From positions 1 through 64,000 of the forward strand of contig JABLXG010000032.1 in the NCBI GenBank assembly GCA_013178165.1: DNA of 64,000 nucleotides, written 5' to 3'. How positions within the stretch are numbered: the first letter of the stretch is position 1; each line of letters begins with the position of its first letter. Of this stretch, positions 1 through 9,000 are shown in pieces. Made by a program: the position numbers and the translations under genes. The DNA is from Anaerolineae bacterium. Lineage in GTDB: Bacteria > Chloroflexota > Anaerolineae > Aggregatilineales > Ch27. Below the pieces are notes generated by a model, which was not told the origin of the DNA, made no database searches, and worked only from the letters and a program-made list of their open reading frames with translations.

Positions 1-324
1 GACTTCCAGACAAGACCGAGCTCAACACGGCCTACTACATCAGCAGCTTGCCCGCTGAGGCTGAACCCCTCCTGGATGCCACGCGCTTCCACTGGGCGGT
101 TGAAAATAGTCTTCACTGGGTCCTGGATGTCATCTTCAGAGAGGACGATGCCCGGGTCCGCCTCGGGCACGCCGCCCACAACATGGCGATCTTGCGACAA
201 CTGGCGCTCAACATTATCAAAAAGGACTCTTCCAAGGGAAGTATCCGCACCAAACGCTTCAAGGCTGGCCTTGATATCACCTTCCTTGAACGGTTACTGG
301 AACATATTTGATGCAATCGCCCTG
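1..324 (+). mobile_element. ISAs1-family insertion sequence, 3' end fragment cut by the window edge
   Basis: This stretch matches 25671-25993 of the second IS copy with about six differences, one of them an indel, so the copies are about 98% identical. Similarity stops abruptly after the right inverted repeat at about position 324 (gatgcaatcgccctg), which marks the IS end. The left part lies outside the window. Unlike the copy at 24784-25993, the 3' reading frame is intact here. Both copies point the same way and so flank about 24.5 kb as direct repeats. Confidence 0.9.
3..311 (+). CDS. ISAs1-family transposase, C-terminal part (partial)
   Basis: This is the C-terminal 102 residues of a DDE transposase; the N-terminus lies before the window. 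The segment with motif ENSLHWVLDVIFRED carries the conserved Glu and the Trp-rich context typical of ISAs1/H-repeat transposases. The protein ends in LRQLALNIIKKDSS...LLEHI and stops 13 bases before the IS end. Compared with the copy at 24846-25980, this frame has one extra C (position 198), which keeps the last 38 codons in frame. It is therefore the better template for the ancestral protein end. Whether the missing part is intact cannot be judged. Confidence 0.88.
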   Translation, partial: LPDKTELNTAYYISSLPAEAEPLLDATRFHWAVENSLHWVLDVIFREDDARVRLGHAAHNMAILRQLALNIIKKDSSKGSIRTKRFKAGLDITFLERLLEHI

Positions 325-343
325 CCGACTGGCTTGCTTTCCC

Positions 344-372
344 TTCGACCTATGGCGCCGGCGTGTTATAAT
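344..372 (+). promoter_or_regulatory. Predicted extended -10 promoter for the glycan-assembly gene block
   Basis: A perfect extended -10 element, TG-t-TATAAT, lies at 364-372. A poor -35 (ttcgac, 344-349) sits 17 bases upstream. Transcription would start near 379, about 25 bases before the ATG at 404. This supports 404 over the in-frame ATG at 371, which overlaps the -10. The promoter lies only 20-40 bases outside the IS end. Confidence 0.55.
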
Positions 373-403
373 GGTGCGTCGTTTTGTCGGGATTGGGTGT
401 CCA

Positions 404-1429
404 ATGCGCCAGCGCACGACCATCATAATTGGCTTGTTCATCAGCGCCGCCCTGATCGGGGCGGTGCTTTCTGGCGTTGATCTGGGGCGTGTGCAGAGCG
501 CGCTTTCCGGCGCCCGCTACGGGTATGTCTTTCCGGCGGTGGCCCTGCTGGGGGTGGGGCTGCTGACGCGCGCCATGCGCTGGCGGGTGTTGCTCCACGG
601 ACGGCTGCCGCTGGAACATGCTTTTCACATCCTCAACATCAGCTACCTGTTCAACGGGGCGCTGCCATTCCGGCTGGGTGAGCTAGCGCGCATCTTTCTG
701 GCGACGCGCGTTCCGCAGGCAGTGCCCGCTTTTACCACCCTGAGTACGATTCTGGTCGAGCGTCTGCTCGATCTGCTGGTGGTGACGGGGATGCTGGGGC
801 TGGTGCTGGCCCTGATGGATGTTCCGGATGCCGTGGCCTCCGCCGGGCTGATCCTGGGTCTGGGGGCGCTGGCTGGACTGATCGGGCTGGCTGTGCTGGC
901 CCACCGGCCAGGATGGGCTTTTTGCCTGGTGTCATCATTTCAGCAGGCTATTCCAGGGCTGGCTCGCTGGCGTTTGCAGGATGTACTGAACCGTTTTGTG
1001 GACGGGCTGGCACCGCTGGCGGATTGGCGGGGACTGGTGCTGGCAGTGGTCTGGTCACTGGTTTCGTGGGTGCTTTCGGTGGCGGCGGGCTATGTGCTGA
1101 TGTACGCGTTCTTCCCGGCGGCGAGCTGGATCGCCACGCTGTTGTTTATTGCTCTGGCGTCGCTGGCGGTCTCGGTACCCTACGCGCCTGGGGCGGTAGG
1201 GCCGTATGAAGCCGGTGTCGTGCTGGCGCTGGGCCTGACCGGCTATGATCAGCCAGAAGGCGCGGCGGTGGCCTTTGCCATTGTGTTGCATGTGATGACC
1301 ACAGGTGTGTTTGTCGTGATGGGTACACTGGGGCTGTTGCAGGAGGGGATCAGCCTGGGGCAGGTGATGCATGGCGCGCGGCAGGTGAACGGCGCGGAAG
1401 CAAAGTCTGCGCCGGGGATCGTGGAGTAG
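404..1429 (+). CDS. Lysylphosphatidylglycerol-synthase-TM / AglD-like (UPF0104) membrane protein
   Basis: This is a 341-residue polytopic membrane protein with about eight predicted helices. It has the family hallmarks: an early TRAMRWRVLL segment, then FRLGELARIFLATR, then VERLLDLLVV. Proteins of this flippase-like family act in the membrane with lipid-linked glycan or phospholipid pathways. The substrate here is unknown. The start at 404 follows the predicted promoter; an ATG at 371 is the alternative. It opens a co-directional run of glycosyltransferase genes, with the next gene about 30 bases downstream. A role in translocating or handling a polyprenyl-linked saccharide is inferred from this context. 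The soluble lysyl-transferase domain of full MprF is absent. Confidence 0.8.
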   Translation: MRQRTTIIIGLFISAALIGAVLSGVDLGRVQSALSGARYGYVFPAVALLGVGLLTRAMRWRVLLHGRLPLEHAFHILNISYLFNGALPFRLGELARIFLATRVPQAVPAFTTLSTILVERLLDLLVVTGMLGLVLALMDVPDAVASAGLILGLGALAGLIGLAVLAHRPGWAFCLVSSFQQAIPGLARWRLQDVLNRFVDGLAPLADWRGLVLAVVWSLVSWVLSVAAGYVLMYAFFPAASWIATLLFIALASLAVSVPYAPGAVGPYEAGVVLALGLTGYDQPEGAAVAFAIVLHVMTTGVFVVMGTLGLLQEGISLGQVMHGARQVNGAEAKSAPGIVE

Positions 1430-1459
1430 TCGACAGGACAACGAAGGATTGTGGCATTC

Positions 1460-2635
1460 GTGGTGAACGAGGGCAAACATCCTGATCGGTTGAAGATTCT
1501 GATTGCGCTGCTGTACTATGTCCCGCATCGCACCGGGCTGACGTTGCACGTGCAACGTGTGGCCGAAGAGCTGGTCCGGCGCGGGCATGAGGTGACCGTG
1601 CTGACCGCCCGTTACCGGATGGATTTGCCCCGCGACGAGACGGTGGTCAATGGGGTGCGGGTGGTACGCCTGTGGGCGCCGATCCGGATGAGCCGGGGCA
1701 TGATCATGCCGGCTTACCCCTGGGCAGCCTGGGGCCTGATCCGACAGCATGATGTGGTGTGGGTCAATGTGCCCCTGTTGGAGACGGCGTTGATCGCTTT
1801 CCTGGCCGAGCGGCTGGGCAAGAAGATCGTGGCCACCCATCACGGTGACCTGATCTTGCCACGCAGCCCGCTCAACGCCGTGATCACCTGGACGATGTAC
1901 AGGCTCTATCGCTATATGGCCCGGCGGGCAGGGCGGCTGATCGGCTACAGTCACGACTACGCCGATGTTTCTTACTATCTGATGCCCTTCCGCGACAAGG
2001 TGTCGATCATCTACCCGCCGGTGCAAATTCCTGAACCGCAGCCGGAAAAAGTGGCTGCTTTGCGCGCCATGTGGAATCCCAACGGCGGGCCGATCATCGG
2101 CTATGCCGGACGGTTCGTGGAGGAAAAACGGCCAGATTTGCTCATCCGGGCGCTGGACACGATCAACCAGAAGCATCCTGACACGCGGGTGATCTTCGCC
2201 GGGGAATACGATATCCCGTATGAATCTACCTGGCAGCGCCAGCAGGCGCTCGTTCAGCAGTACCGTGACCAGCTCATCTTCCTGGGCCTGATCGACAACA
2301 TGCAGGATATGGCTAACTTCTACGCCGCCTGCGATGTTCTGGTGCTGCCCAGCGGCACAGAATGCTTTGGGCTGGTGCAGGTGGAAGCTATGCTGTGCGG
2401 CACACCGGTGGTGATGACCGACATCCCCGGCGCGCGGGTGGTCGTGCGGGAGACAGGCATGGGGCGCATTGTGCCGCCCGGAGATGCCGCCGCTATCGGG
2501 CGGGCTGTGCTGGAGATACTGGCCGACCCGGCGGCATACATCAAACCGCGCCAGGAGATCGAGCGCAAGTTCAGTTTCACCGAAACCGTGGATCGCTACG
2601 AGCGGCACTTCCGCGCCAATGCCGTCAGGAGCTAG
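1460..2635 (+). CDS. Glycosyltransferase family 4 (GT-B fold)
   Basis: A 391-residue cytoplasmic or membrane-associated GT-B glycosyltransferase. The N-terminal acceptor domain begins LKILIALLYYVPHRTG and includes the loop HHGDLI. The C-terminal nucleotide-sugar domain contains GYAGRFVEEKRPDLLIRAL and the EX7E motif in GTECFGLVQVEAMLCG. These are GT4 features; donor and acceptor cannot be read from sequence. The GTG at 1460 is preferred because the AAGGA at 1444-1448 is too close to the GTG at 1451; an ATG start is not available nearby. It is separated by only 3 bases from the methyltransferase gene. It probably adds a sugar to a lipid-linked intermediate in the same pathway. Confidence 0.88.
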   Translation: MVNEGKHPDRLKILIALLYYVPHRTGLTLHVQRVAEELVRRGHEVTVLTARYRMDLPRDETVVNGVRVVRLWAPIRMSRGMIMPAYPWAAWGLIRQHDVVWVNVPLLETALIAFLAERLGKKIVATHHGDLILPRSPLNAVITWTMYRLYRYMARRAGRLIGYSHDYADVSYYLMPFRDKVSIIYPPVQIPEPQPEKVAALRAMWNPNGGPIIGYAGRFVEEKRPDLLIRALDTINQKHPDTRVIFAGEYDIPYESTWQRQQALVQQYRDQLIFLGLIDNMQDMANFYAACDVLVLPSGTECFGLVQVEAMLCGTPVVMTDIPGARVVVRETGMGRIVPPGDAAAIGRAVLEILADPAAYIKPRQEIERKFSFTETVDRYERHFRANAVRS

Positions 2636-2638
2636 GAC

Positions 2639-3487
2639 ATGGTCGACGAGGCGACGCTGGCGCTGATGACCCGTAATGAGGCCGATATGGCCTTCAAGCG
2701 GCGGGTGCGCACGATCTTTGAGTGGATTGATCCGCAGAACGCTCATGTCATCCTGGATTGCGCCTGTGGACGTGGCTTCTACCTGAACATGCTCCGCTAT
2801 GCTGGCAAGGCCCGGCTGGTGGGGCTGGAACTGGAAGGAGCGATTATCCGCCGGGCGCACAGCAATGTCGGTCATCTGGACGACATCCTGCTCACGCAGG
2901 GAGACATCTACCGCCTGCCCTTTGCCAATAACACGTTCGATTCGGTGATCCTCTCGGAGATTCTGGAACACGTCACTGACGACCTGGCCGGTCTGCGCGA
3001 GGTGTACCGCGTCTTGAAACCGGGCGGGGTGGTGGCGATCACCGTGCCCAATGCCAATTACCCGTTCCTGTGGGACCCGATCAACAAGACGCTGGAAACA
3101 CTGTTCGGCGTGCACATTCAACACGGGCTGCTGGCAGGTATCTGGGCCAACCACGTCCGCCTGTACGAGCGCGACCGGCTACGGGCGGTAGTGGAAAAAG
3201 CGGGCTTCCTGGTGGAGGCTGAACGCGCCTTCACTCATTACAGCTTTCCATTCATTCACAATATCGTCTACGGGCTGGGCAAGCCACTGCTGGAAAGCGG
3301 TTTGTTGCCGGAGCAACTGGCTTTGGCTGCCGACCGCACCACGTTCGCGCGGAATAACGGCAGCCTGCTCAACCCGATCAACCTGGGTCTGGCGATCTTC
3401 AATGCCATCGATCGGCTGAACCGCACCAACGAACCGGAGGGCCGGTCGACGGTCAATCTGTGCATCAAGGGGCGCAAACCGGCATGA
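2639..3487 (+). CDS. Class I SAM-dependent methyltransferase
   Basis: A 282-residue Rossmann-fold methyltransferase. Motif I is ILDCACGRGFYLN, the acidic end of strand 2 is GLELEG, and motif II/III regions are QGDIYRLPFANNTFDSVILSE followed by LREVYRVLKPGG. The substrate is not evident. Its place between GT4 and GT-C genes suggests sugar methylation or lipid-carrier modification. The ATG at 2639 lies 3 bases after the preceding stop. Its stop overlaps the start of the next gene in an ATGA arrangement, so translational coupling is likely. Confidence 0.88.
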   Translation: MVDEATLALMTRNEADMAFKRRVRTIFEWIDPQNAHVILDCACGRGFYLNMLRYAGKARLVGLELEGAIIRRAHSNVGHLDDILLTQGDIYRLPFANNTFDSVILSEILEHVTDDLAGLREVYRVLKPGGVVAITVPNANYPFLWDPINKTLETLFGVHIQHGLLAGIWANHVRLYERDRLRAVVEKAGFLVEAERAFTHYSFPFIHNIVYGLGKPLLESGLLPEQLALAADRTTFARNNGSLLNPINLGLAIFNAIDRLNRTNEPEGRSTVNLCIKGRKPA

Positions 3488-6000
3488 GTGCGATTCCGCC
3501 CGAAGAGATCACCACCGGGCAAGCGGCATCTACGCCGCCTGAAGTCCCCGGCGCCACCTCCGATTTCGCCGATCTGACGCTGCTGGATGTGCTGGCGGCG
3601 GCCCGGCGCGCACCGCGCCTGACCTGGCGGCGCTTCTGGGAGGCGCTGAACACACCGCAAGTCCCGGTGCAAGTGCCGGTCCCGCTCTCTGCAGCGGGCG
3701 TGCCCAGGACAGCAGAAGCTGTTGCGCCCAGGTCGACGCCCTCCGTCCCGTTGTTCGAGGCAACACGGGCGCTGCCGCTGGCGCTGATGGCGGTGGGAGT
3801 CATCCTGGGGCTGATGGGATCGGCGATCATGGCTTCGGGGACCAGCCGCGCTGAGACGCGCGAACTGCACCGGGGCGCGCCGTGGTTGCTGGCCGGGTTT
3901 GTCCTGTGGCTGGTGGCAGGAGTCGCGCTTTACCGGTATGAACTGGCTCGCTGGTGGGTGCGTCGTCGTGAAAGGCGCGCTGCAGCGACGATCTCAGTTG
4001 CGGGAGCGGGAGCGGCACGGGCGAGCTTGTCGCTGGCAGCCTGGGCAGACGCTCAGGCGGGGCGGCTGGCGCTGGCGGCGGCTGGTCTGATGCTCAGCCT
4101 GGCGGCCTACCTGTTCAACGGCGGCAATACGTTCACTCTGCCAGGGGTGATCGCCTGGGCGGCCAGCATCGCCGTCTGGCTGGGGGCGCTGGCGCCGGAC
4201 GGCTTCTCGGCGCGGCGGTGGCTGGCTCGCGCCGGGGATCGGCTGCGCGGATTGCTGCGGCTGGAATGGCGCATCCGGCTTTCCTGGACGGCGCTGGCCC
4301 TGCTGGGCATCCTGGCGGTGGGCGCCTACTTCCGGCTGGCGGCGCTGGATAGCGTCCCGCCGGAGATGACCAGCGACCACGTGGAAAAACTGCTGGATGC
4401 CCAGCGTGTGCTGGATGGCACGCATCAGGTGTTCTTCCCCAACAACGGCGGGCGCGAGCCGCTGCAGATGTACCTGGTGGCGATTTTCTCCGTGGTCAGC
4501 GGCCTGGGGATGCAGTTCCTGACGCTCAAGTGGGTTTCGGCGCTGGAAGGGTTGATCACGCTGCCGATCCTGTGGTGGATGGGACGGGAGATCATCGGGG
4601 AGGAACAGCCGCAACTGGGCAATACGGTCGGCCTGTTGCTGGCGTCCCTCGTAGCGGTCAGCTACTGGCATGTGGCGCTTTCCCGGCTGGCGCTGCGCAT
4701 CGTGCTAACGCCGCTGGTGATGGCGCTGGTGTTGATCTTTCTGGCGCGGGCAATGCGCTACAACCGCCGGGCGGATTTCCTGAAGGCGGGCGTGGCGCTA
4801 GGTGTGGGGGTGTACTGCTATCAGGCCGTGCGGATGGTGCCAGTGGTGGTGGTTCTCGGCGTGGCGTTGGCCCTGTTTTTCCGGCTGCGGCGGTGGGCGG
4901 ATCGCCGCCGGATGCTCGGCAATCTGGCAGCGCTGGCAATCATCTCGATGGCGATCTTCGTGCCGCTAGGCCGCTTCATGGTCGAATACCCGAATCTGTT
5001 CTGGATGCGGACGGCAGGGCGGCTGTTTGGCGATGACGTGATCATGGAGACGAACCCGGAAACCGGCGTGATCACGGAGCGCAACGCTACGCTGGAAGAC
5101 CGGTTGAATGCGTTCAACGCCAACCTGCCAGTGCTTGGTCAGAACATCCGTAATGTTCTGCTGATGTTCAACTGGAAGGGCGACGTGGCCTGGATCAACG
5201 GCGCGCCGAACGAACCGGCGATGGACCCGGTCGCCGGGACATTCCTGATCCTTGGGCTAGCGGCCTGGACCGTGCGCCTGGTCCGGCGGCGGGATGTGGT
5301 CGACTGGCTGATCGTGCCCGCGCTGTTCATCATGCTGCTGCCGTCGGCGCTTTCGATCGCCTTCCCGGTGGAGAATCCGAGCGCGACACGCACCAGTGGG
5401 GCGTTGCCGTTGGCCTATTTGCTGGTTGCCTATGGCATGGCGGCGCTCCTGGCGCTGTTGCCGCGCGCGGTGCAAAGGCCCTGGGTGCGCACACTCAGCC
5501 TGGGCCTGGCGATCGTCTTGCTGGCGGTGAGCTTCAGCGCCAACAGCAGCCTGTATTTCGGCGAATACCGCGAACGGTATGACATTGCGGCCCAGCCTTA
5601 CAAACTGACGGGGCGTATCCTGCGCGGTTTCGCCGAGAGCAGCGGTAGCTACGGCAATGCCTTCATGGTGGCGTATCCGTACTGGTTCGACCACCGGGCG
5701 ATGGGCATCGAAGCCGGGCGGATCGACTGGCCGAATGGGCTGCTGGCGATCGGCGACCTGGCGCAGAAGATCCGGGAGAATGCCGGCGGACCGTATGCCT
5801 TCGACCCTGAGCGGGCGGTGCTGTTCTTCTACAACGCTGCTGACGCGGAGACGCTGGCCACCCTGCAGGAGTGGTTCCCGGAGGGGATCAGCATCCTGCA
5901 GATGACGGATTACCCAGCCAAGGATTTCTACACGTTCACTGCGCCACCGCCGGGTGAGGCATGGCTGGCCGATTTCCTGGCCGCCCATCCCGCTGAGTAG
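3484..6000 (+). CDS. GT-C fold glycosyltransferase of the GT39/ArnT-like superfamily (membrane)
   Basis: An 838-residue integral membrane protein. The first ~90 residues are Pro/Ala-rich and hydrophilic. Four or more helices follow, then a second membrane block starting near residue 265 with YFRLAALDSVPPEMTSDHVEKLL. The acidic residues in this first extracytoplasmic loop occupy the catalytic-loop position of dolichol/undecaprenyl-phosphate-sugar-dependent GT-C enzymes. About 12 helices precede a C-terminal soluble domain (from about residue 690) that probably faces outward. The exact donor is unknown. The start at 3484 overlaps the preceding stop by 4 bases. It belongs to the same operon-like run. 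Confidence 0.78.
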   Translation: MSAIPPEEITTGQAASTPPEVPGATSDFADLTLLDVLAAARRAPRLTWRRFWEALNTPQVPVQVPVPLSAAGVPRTAEAVAPRSTPSVPLFEATRALPLALMAVGVILGLMGSAIMASGTSRAETRELHRGAPWLLAGFVLWLVAGVALYRYELARWWVRRRERRAAATISVAGAGAARASLSLAAWADAQAGRLALAAAGLMLSLAAYLFNGGNTFTLPGVIAWAASIAVWLGALAPDGFSARRWLARAGDRLRGLLRLEWRIRLSWTALALLGILAVGAYFRLAALDSVPPEMTSDHVEKLLDAQRVLDGTHQVFFPNNGGREPLQMYLVAIFSVVSGLGMQFLTLKWVSALEGLITLPILWWMGREIIGEEQPQLGNTVGLLLASLVAVSYWHVALSRLALRIVLTPLVMALVLIFLARAMRYNRRADFLKAGVALGVGVYCYQAVRMVPVVVVLGVALALFFRLRRWADRRRMLGNLAALAIISMAIFVPLGRFMVEYPNLFWMRTAGRLFGDDVIMETNPETGVITERNATLEDRLNAFNANLPVLGQNIRNVLLMFNWKGDVAWINGAPNEPAMDPVAGTFLILGLAAWTVRLVRRRDVVDWLIVPALFIMLLPSALSIAFPVENPSATRTSGALPLAYLLVAYGMAALLALLPRAVQRPWVRTLSLGLAIVLLAVSFSANSSLYFGEYRERYDIAAQPYKLTGRILRGFAESSGSYGNAFMVAYPYWFDHRAMGIEAGRIDWPNGLLAIGDLAQKIRENAGGPYAFDPERAVLFFYNAADAETLATLQEWFPEGISILQMTDYPAKDFYTFTAPPPGEAWLADFLAAHPAE

Positions 6001-6082
6001 CATGTGACTCCCCCGGCGTGCTGAGGAATCAGGCTGCTCATTGTGTAAGTGAGCATGATCACTGGATGCTGACGAGCGACTT

Positions 6083-9000
6083 ATGACTGAATACCCGACG
6101 GTATCGTCTCTGTCCCCTGAACCACCCGCTGAACCGCGCAAAGCCACCCGGCGCGTTGACCGGCAGGGCGTTCTGATCGCCCTGCTGCTCCTGCTGGTGA
6201 TGGGGTCGGGCGCTTATTTTCGCTTTATCGGGCAGAACTGGGATGACTTCACCCATCTGCACCCGGACGAGCGTTTCCTGACCCAGGTGGTCACCAGCAT
6301 CGCGCCGGTGTCAGGCATCGGCGAGTATTTCAATACTGCGGAAAGCAGCCTGAATCCCAACAATCGCGGGGCGGGCTTTTATGTCTACGGCACGTTGCCT
6401 CTGTTTATTGTCAAGGCGGCGACAGGGATAGTAGCCCAGGCTACCGGCGATTACTCGTGGGTTGGTTATAACGGCGCCCATCTGGTGGGCCGGACTGTCT
6501 CGGCGGTCGCGGACCTGCTGACTATCCTGTTTGTGTTCCTGATCGGGCGGCGGCTGTATGACCGCTGGATCGGGTTGCTGGCGGCAGCGCTGTATGCCTG
6601 GGCTGTGCTTCCGATTCAGCTGGCGCACTTCTGGACGATGGACGCTTTCACCGGCCTGGCGGTGACGGTAGCGGTCTGGCTGGGTGTTCGTATCCTTGAC
6701 GAGGGCGGCTGGGGCAATTACGCCGGGTTCGGTCTGGCGCTGGGTGCGGCAGTCGCCAGCCGGATCAATGTTGCACCGCTGGCAATTGTTGCGGCGCTGG
6801 CCGCGCTGGTGCGGGTGCTGCCAGCTCTTGAGGCAGACTATCCCCTGCCGGAGCGCCGGGACCTGCTGGTTCGTGAGGGCGGGGGGCTGGTGCTGGCCGC
6901 GCTGGTCAGCGTGGTTGTATTCCGGCTGGCGCAACCCTATGCCTTTGCCGGGCCATCGATCTTCGGCATCCTGCCCAACATGGACTGGTGGCGGCAGATG
7001 CAGGAGGTCAACCGCCAGGTTTCCGGTCAGGCCGACTTCCCGCCGAATCACCAGTGGGCGTCGCGGATTCCATACCTGTTCTCCTGGCAGAATATGGTGC
7101 TGTGGGGCATGGGGTTGCCGCTGGGTCTGACCGCGTGGGTTGGCTGGGCCGCCGCCGGCTGGCAGATTCTGCGCGGACGTCGCCAGTGGATGCGGCACTT
7201 GCTACCGTTTTGCTGGGTGGTGGTGTATTACGGCTGGCAGGGTGGCGGCTGGGTGATGACCATGCGCTACTACATGCCGCTGTATCCGCTGTTGGCGCTG
7301 TTCGCGGCGTGGGCGTTGATCACGCTGGTGCGATGGGCGTGGGTGCGGCATGGATCGACCCTGCTGGCGCGGGGCGGGGCGCTGGCGCTATTGAGCCTGG
7401 TGACCGTTTTCACGCTGGTGTGGGCTTTTGGTTTCACCCGGATTTATACCCGCCAGCTCACCCGCGTGCAGGCTTCACACTGGATCCTGCAGAACATCCC
7501 GGCGGATTTCTCCTTCACGATCACGGCTGAAGATGGGCGGACGCGGATGATCAACGTTGGCCTGCCCAACGACAGTGTGACGCACACCAGTGCGCTGGTA
7601 GCTAACGCGACGCGCTACTTCATGGACGGCGATGCACGGACAGGGCGGTTCATCCTCCCGGACGGTTTCAGCGGGACGGTGACGCACATTCACGCCGAGC
7701 ACCTGGGCGACCCCAATCGGGATTCCGGGGAAGAGACGCTGTGGGTGGGCATTGTCGATGCATTGGCCGATGAGGTGGTGGCGGAAGGCCGGATCACCGC
7801 TGACTTCAGCCAGGGCGATTCCCCGCTGGGGCAGGCCTATGACATCCCCCTGGATAACCCGGTGACGCTGGTCGCTGGCCGTCATTACGAATTCCGCAGC
7901 CGGGCTGAGGGCGGGGCGCCGATCATTGTGGCCGGGGCGGCCATCGCCACGGAAGGCCCCTGGGATGACCCGATCCCGTGGAAGGTGTGCGCCCTGCCAG
8001 ATCAGATGGCCTGGTCGGAAGACCTGCCGCCAGGGCTGGTCAACCTGCAGGAGTGCAACGGGATCGATGGCTTTGGCATGGGCTACTACCAGGGTCTGGA
8101 ACTGTACATGGCCGCCGAAGATAACGAGCAGAAGCGGGCGACCATGCAGGAGGTGCTGGACGGCGCCGACTACCTGACGATCAGCAGCAATCGCTTCTAC
8201 GACTCGCTTTCGCGCTTGCCGATGCGCTTCCCGATGAGCCTGCGCTATTACCGGGCACTTTTCAGCGGAGAACTGGGCTTTGAACTGGTCCGAACGTTCG
8301 AGTCAACGTTCACGTTCGGCAACCTGGTCATCTCCGATCAGGTGCTGCCCACGTATGATGTACCGGCCTGGCTGAACGAATTTGAGGCGGAGGAGGCCTT
8401 TCACGTCTACGATCACCCGGTCGTGTTCGTTTTCCACAAGAGGGATGACTACGATCCAGCGCTGGTGGCGCGGGTGCTCAACGAAGTCTCCCTGGCCTCG
8501 TCTGCTGACCAGAGCGCCTGGCTGGACCCGACCCGCCCGGTCGGGGTGATCCAGTGGAACGCCAAACAGGCCAGTGCCGCGCCCACGGCGCTGATGTTCA
8601 CCGACACCATGCGGGAGATTCAGTATTCCAGCGGGACATGGTCGGAGCTGTACGATGCGAACGCGCTGATTAACCGCAGCCAGCTGGCGGCGGTAGTGGC
8701 GTGGTGGGGACTGCTGGTCATTATCGGCTGGGCGACCTGGCCGCTGCTGTTTGCGCTGCTTCCGGCGCTGCCGGATCGGGCTTTCCCCCTGGCGAAGGTG
8801 GCCGGGTTGCTACTGGTATCGTGGCTGGCCTGGCTGGGCGCCAGCCTGCGCCTGCCTACATGGTCGCGGGGCGGGCTGCTGCTGGCGCTACTGCTGGTGC
8901 TGATCGCCAGCGCGGCGCTGGGCTGGCGGCGGCGGGGGGCGCTGGCTGTCTACGTACGGGCATACTGGCGGCAAATGTTGATCCTTGAGGGACTGGCTGC

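Noticed and set aside
1055-3154. A 699-codon open frame on the minus strand opposite the glycosyltransferase and methyltransferase genes
   Set aside because: Its translation is rich in His, Gln, Arg and Pro with no family motifs, and it lies fully antisense to genes with clear motifs. This is typical of antisense frames in high-GC DNA.
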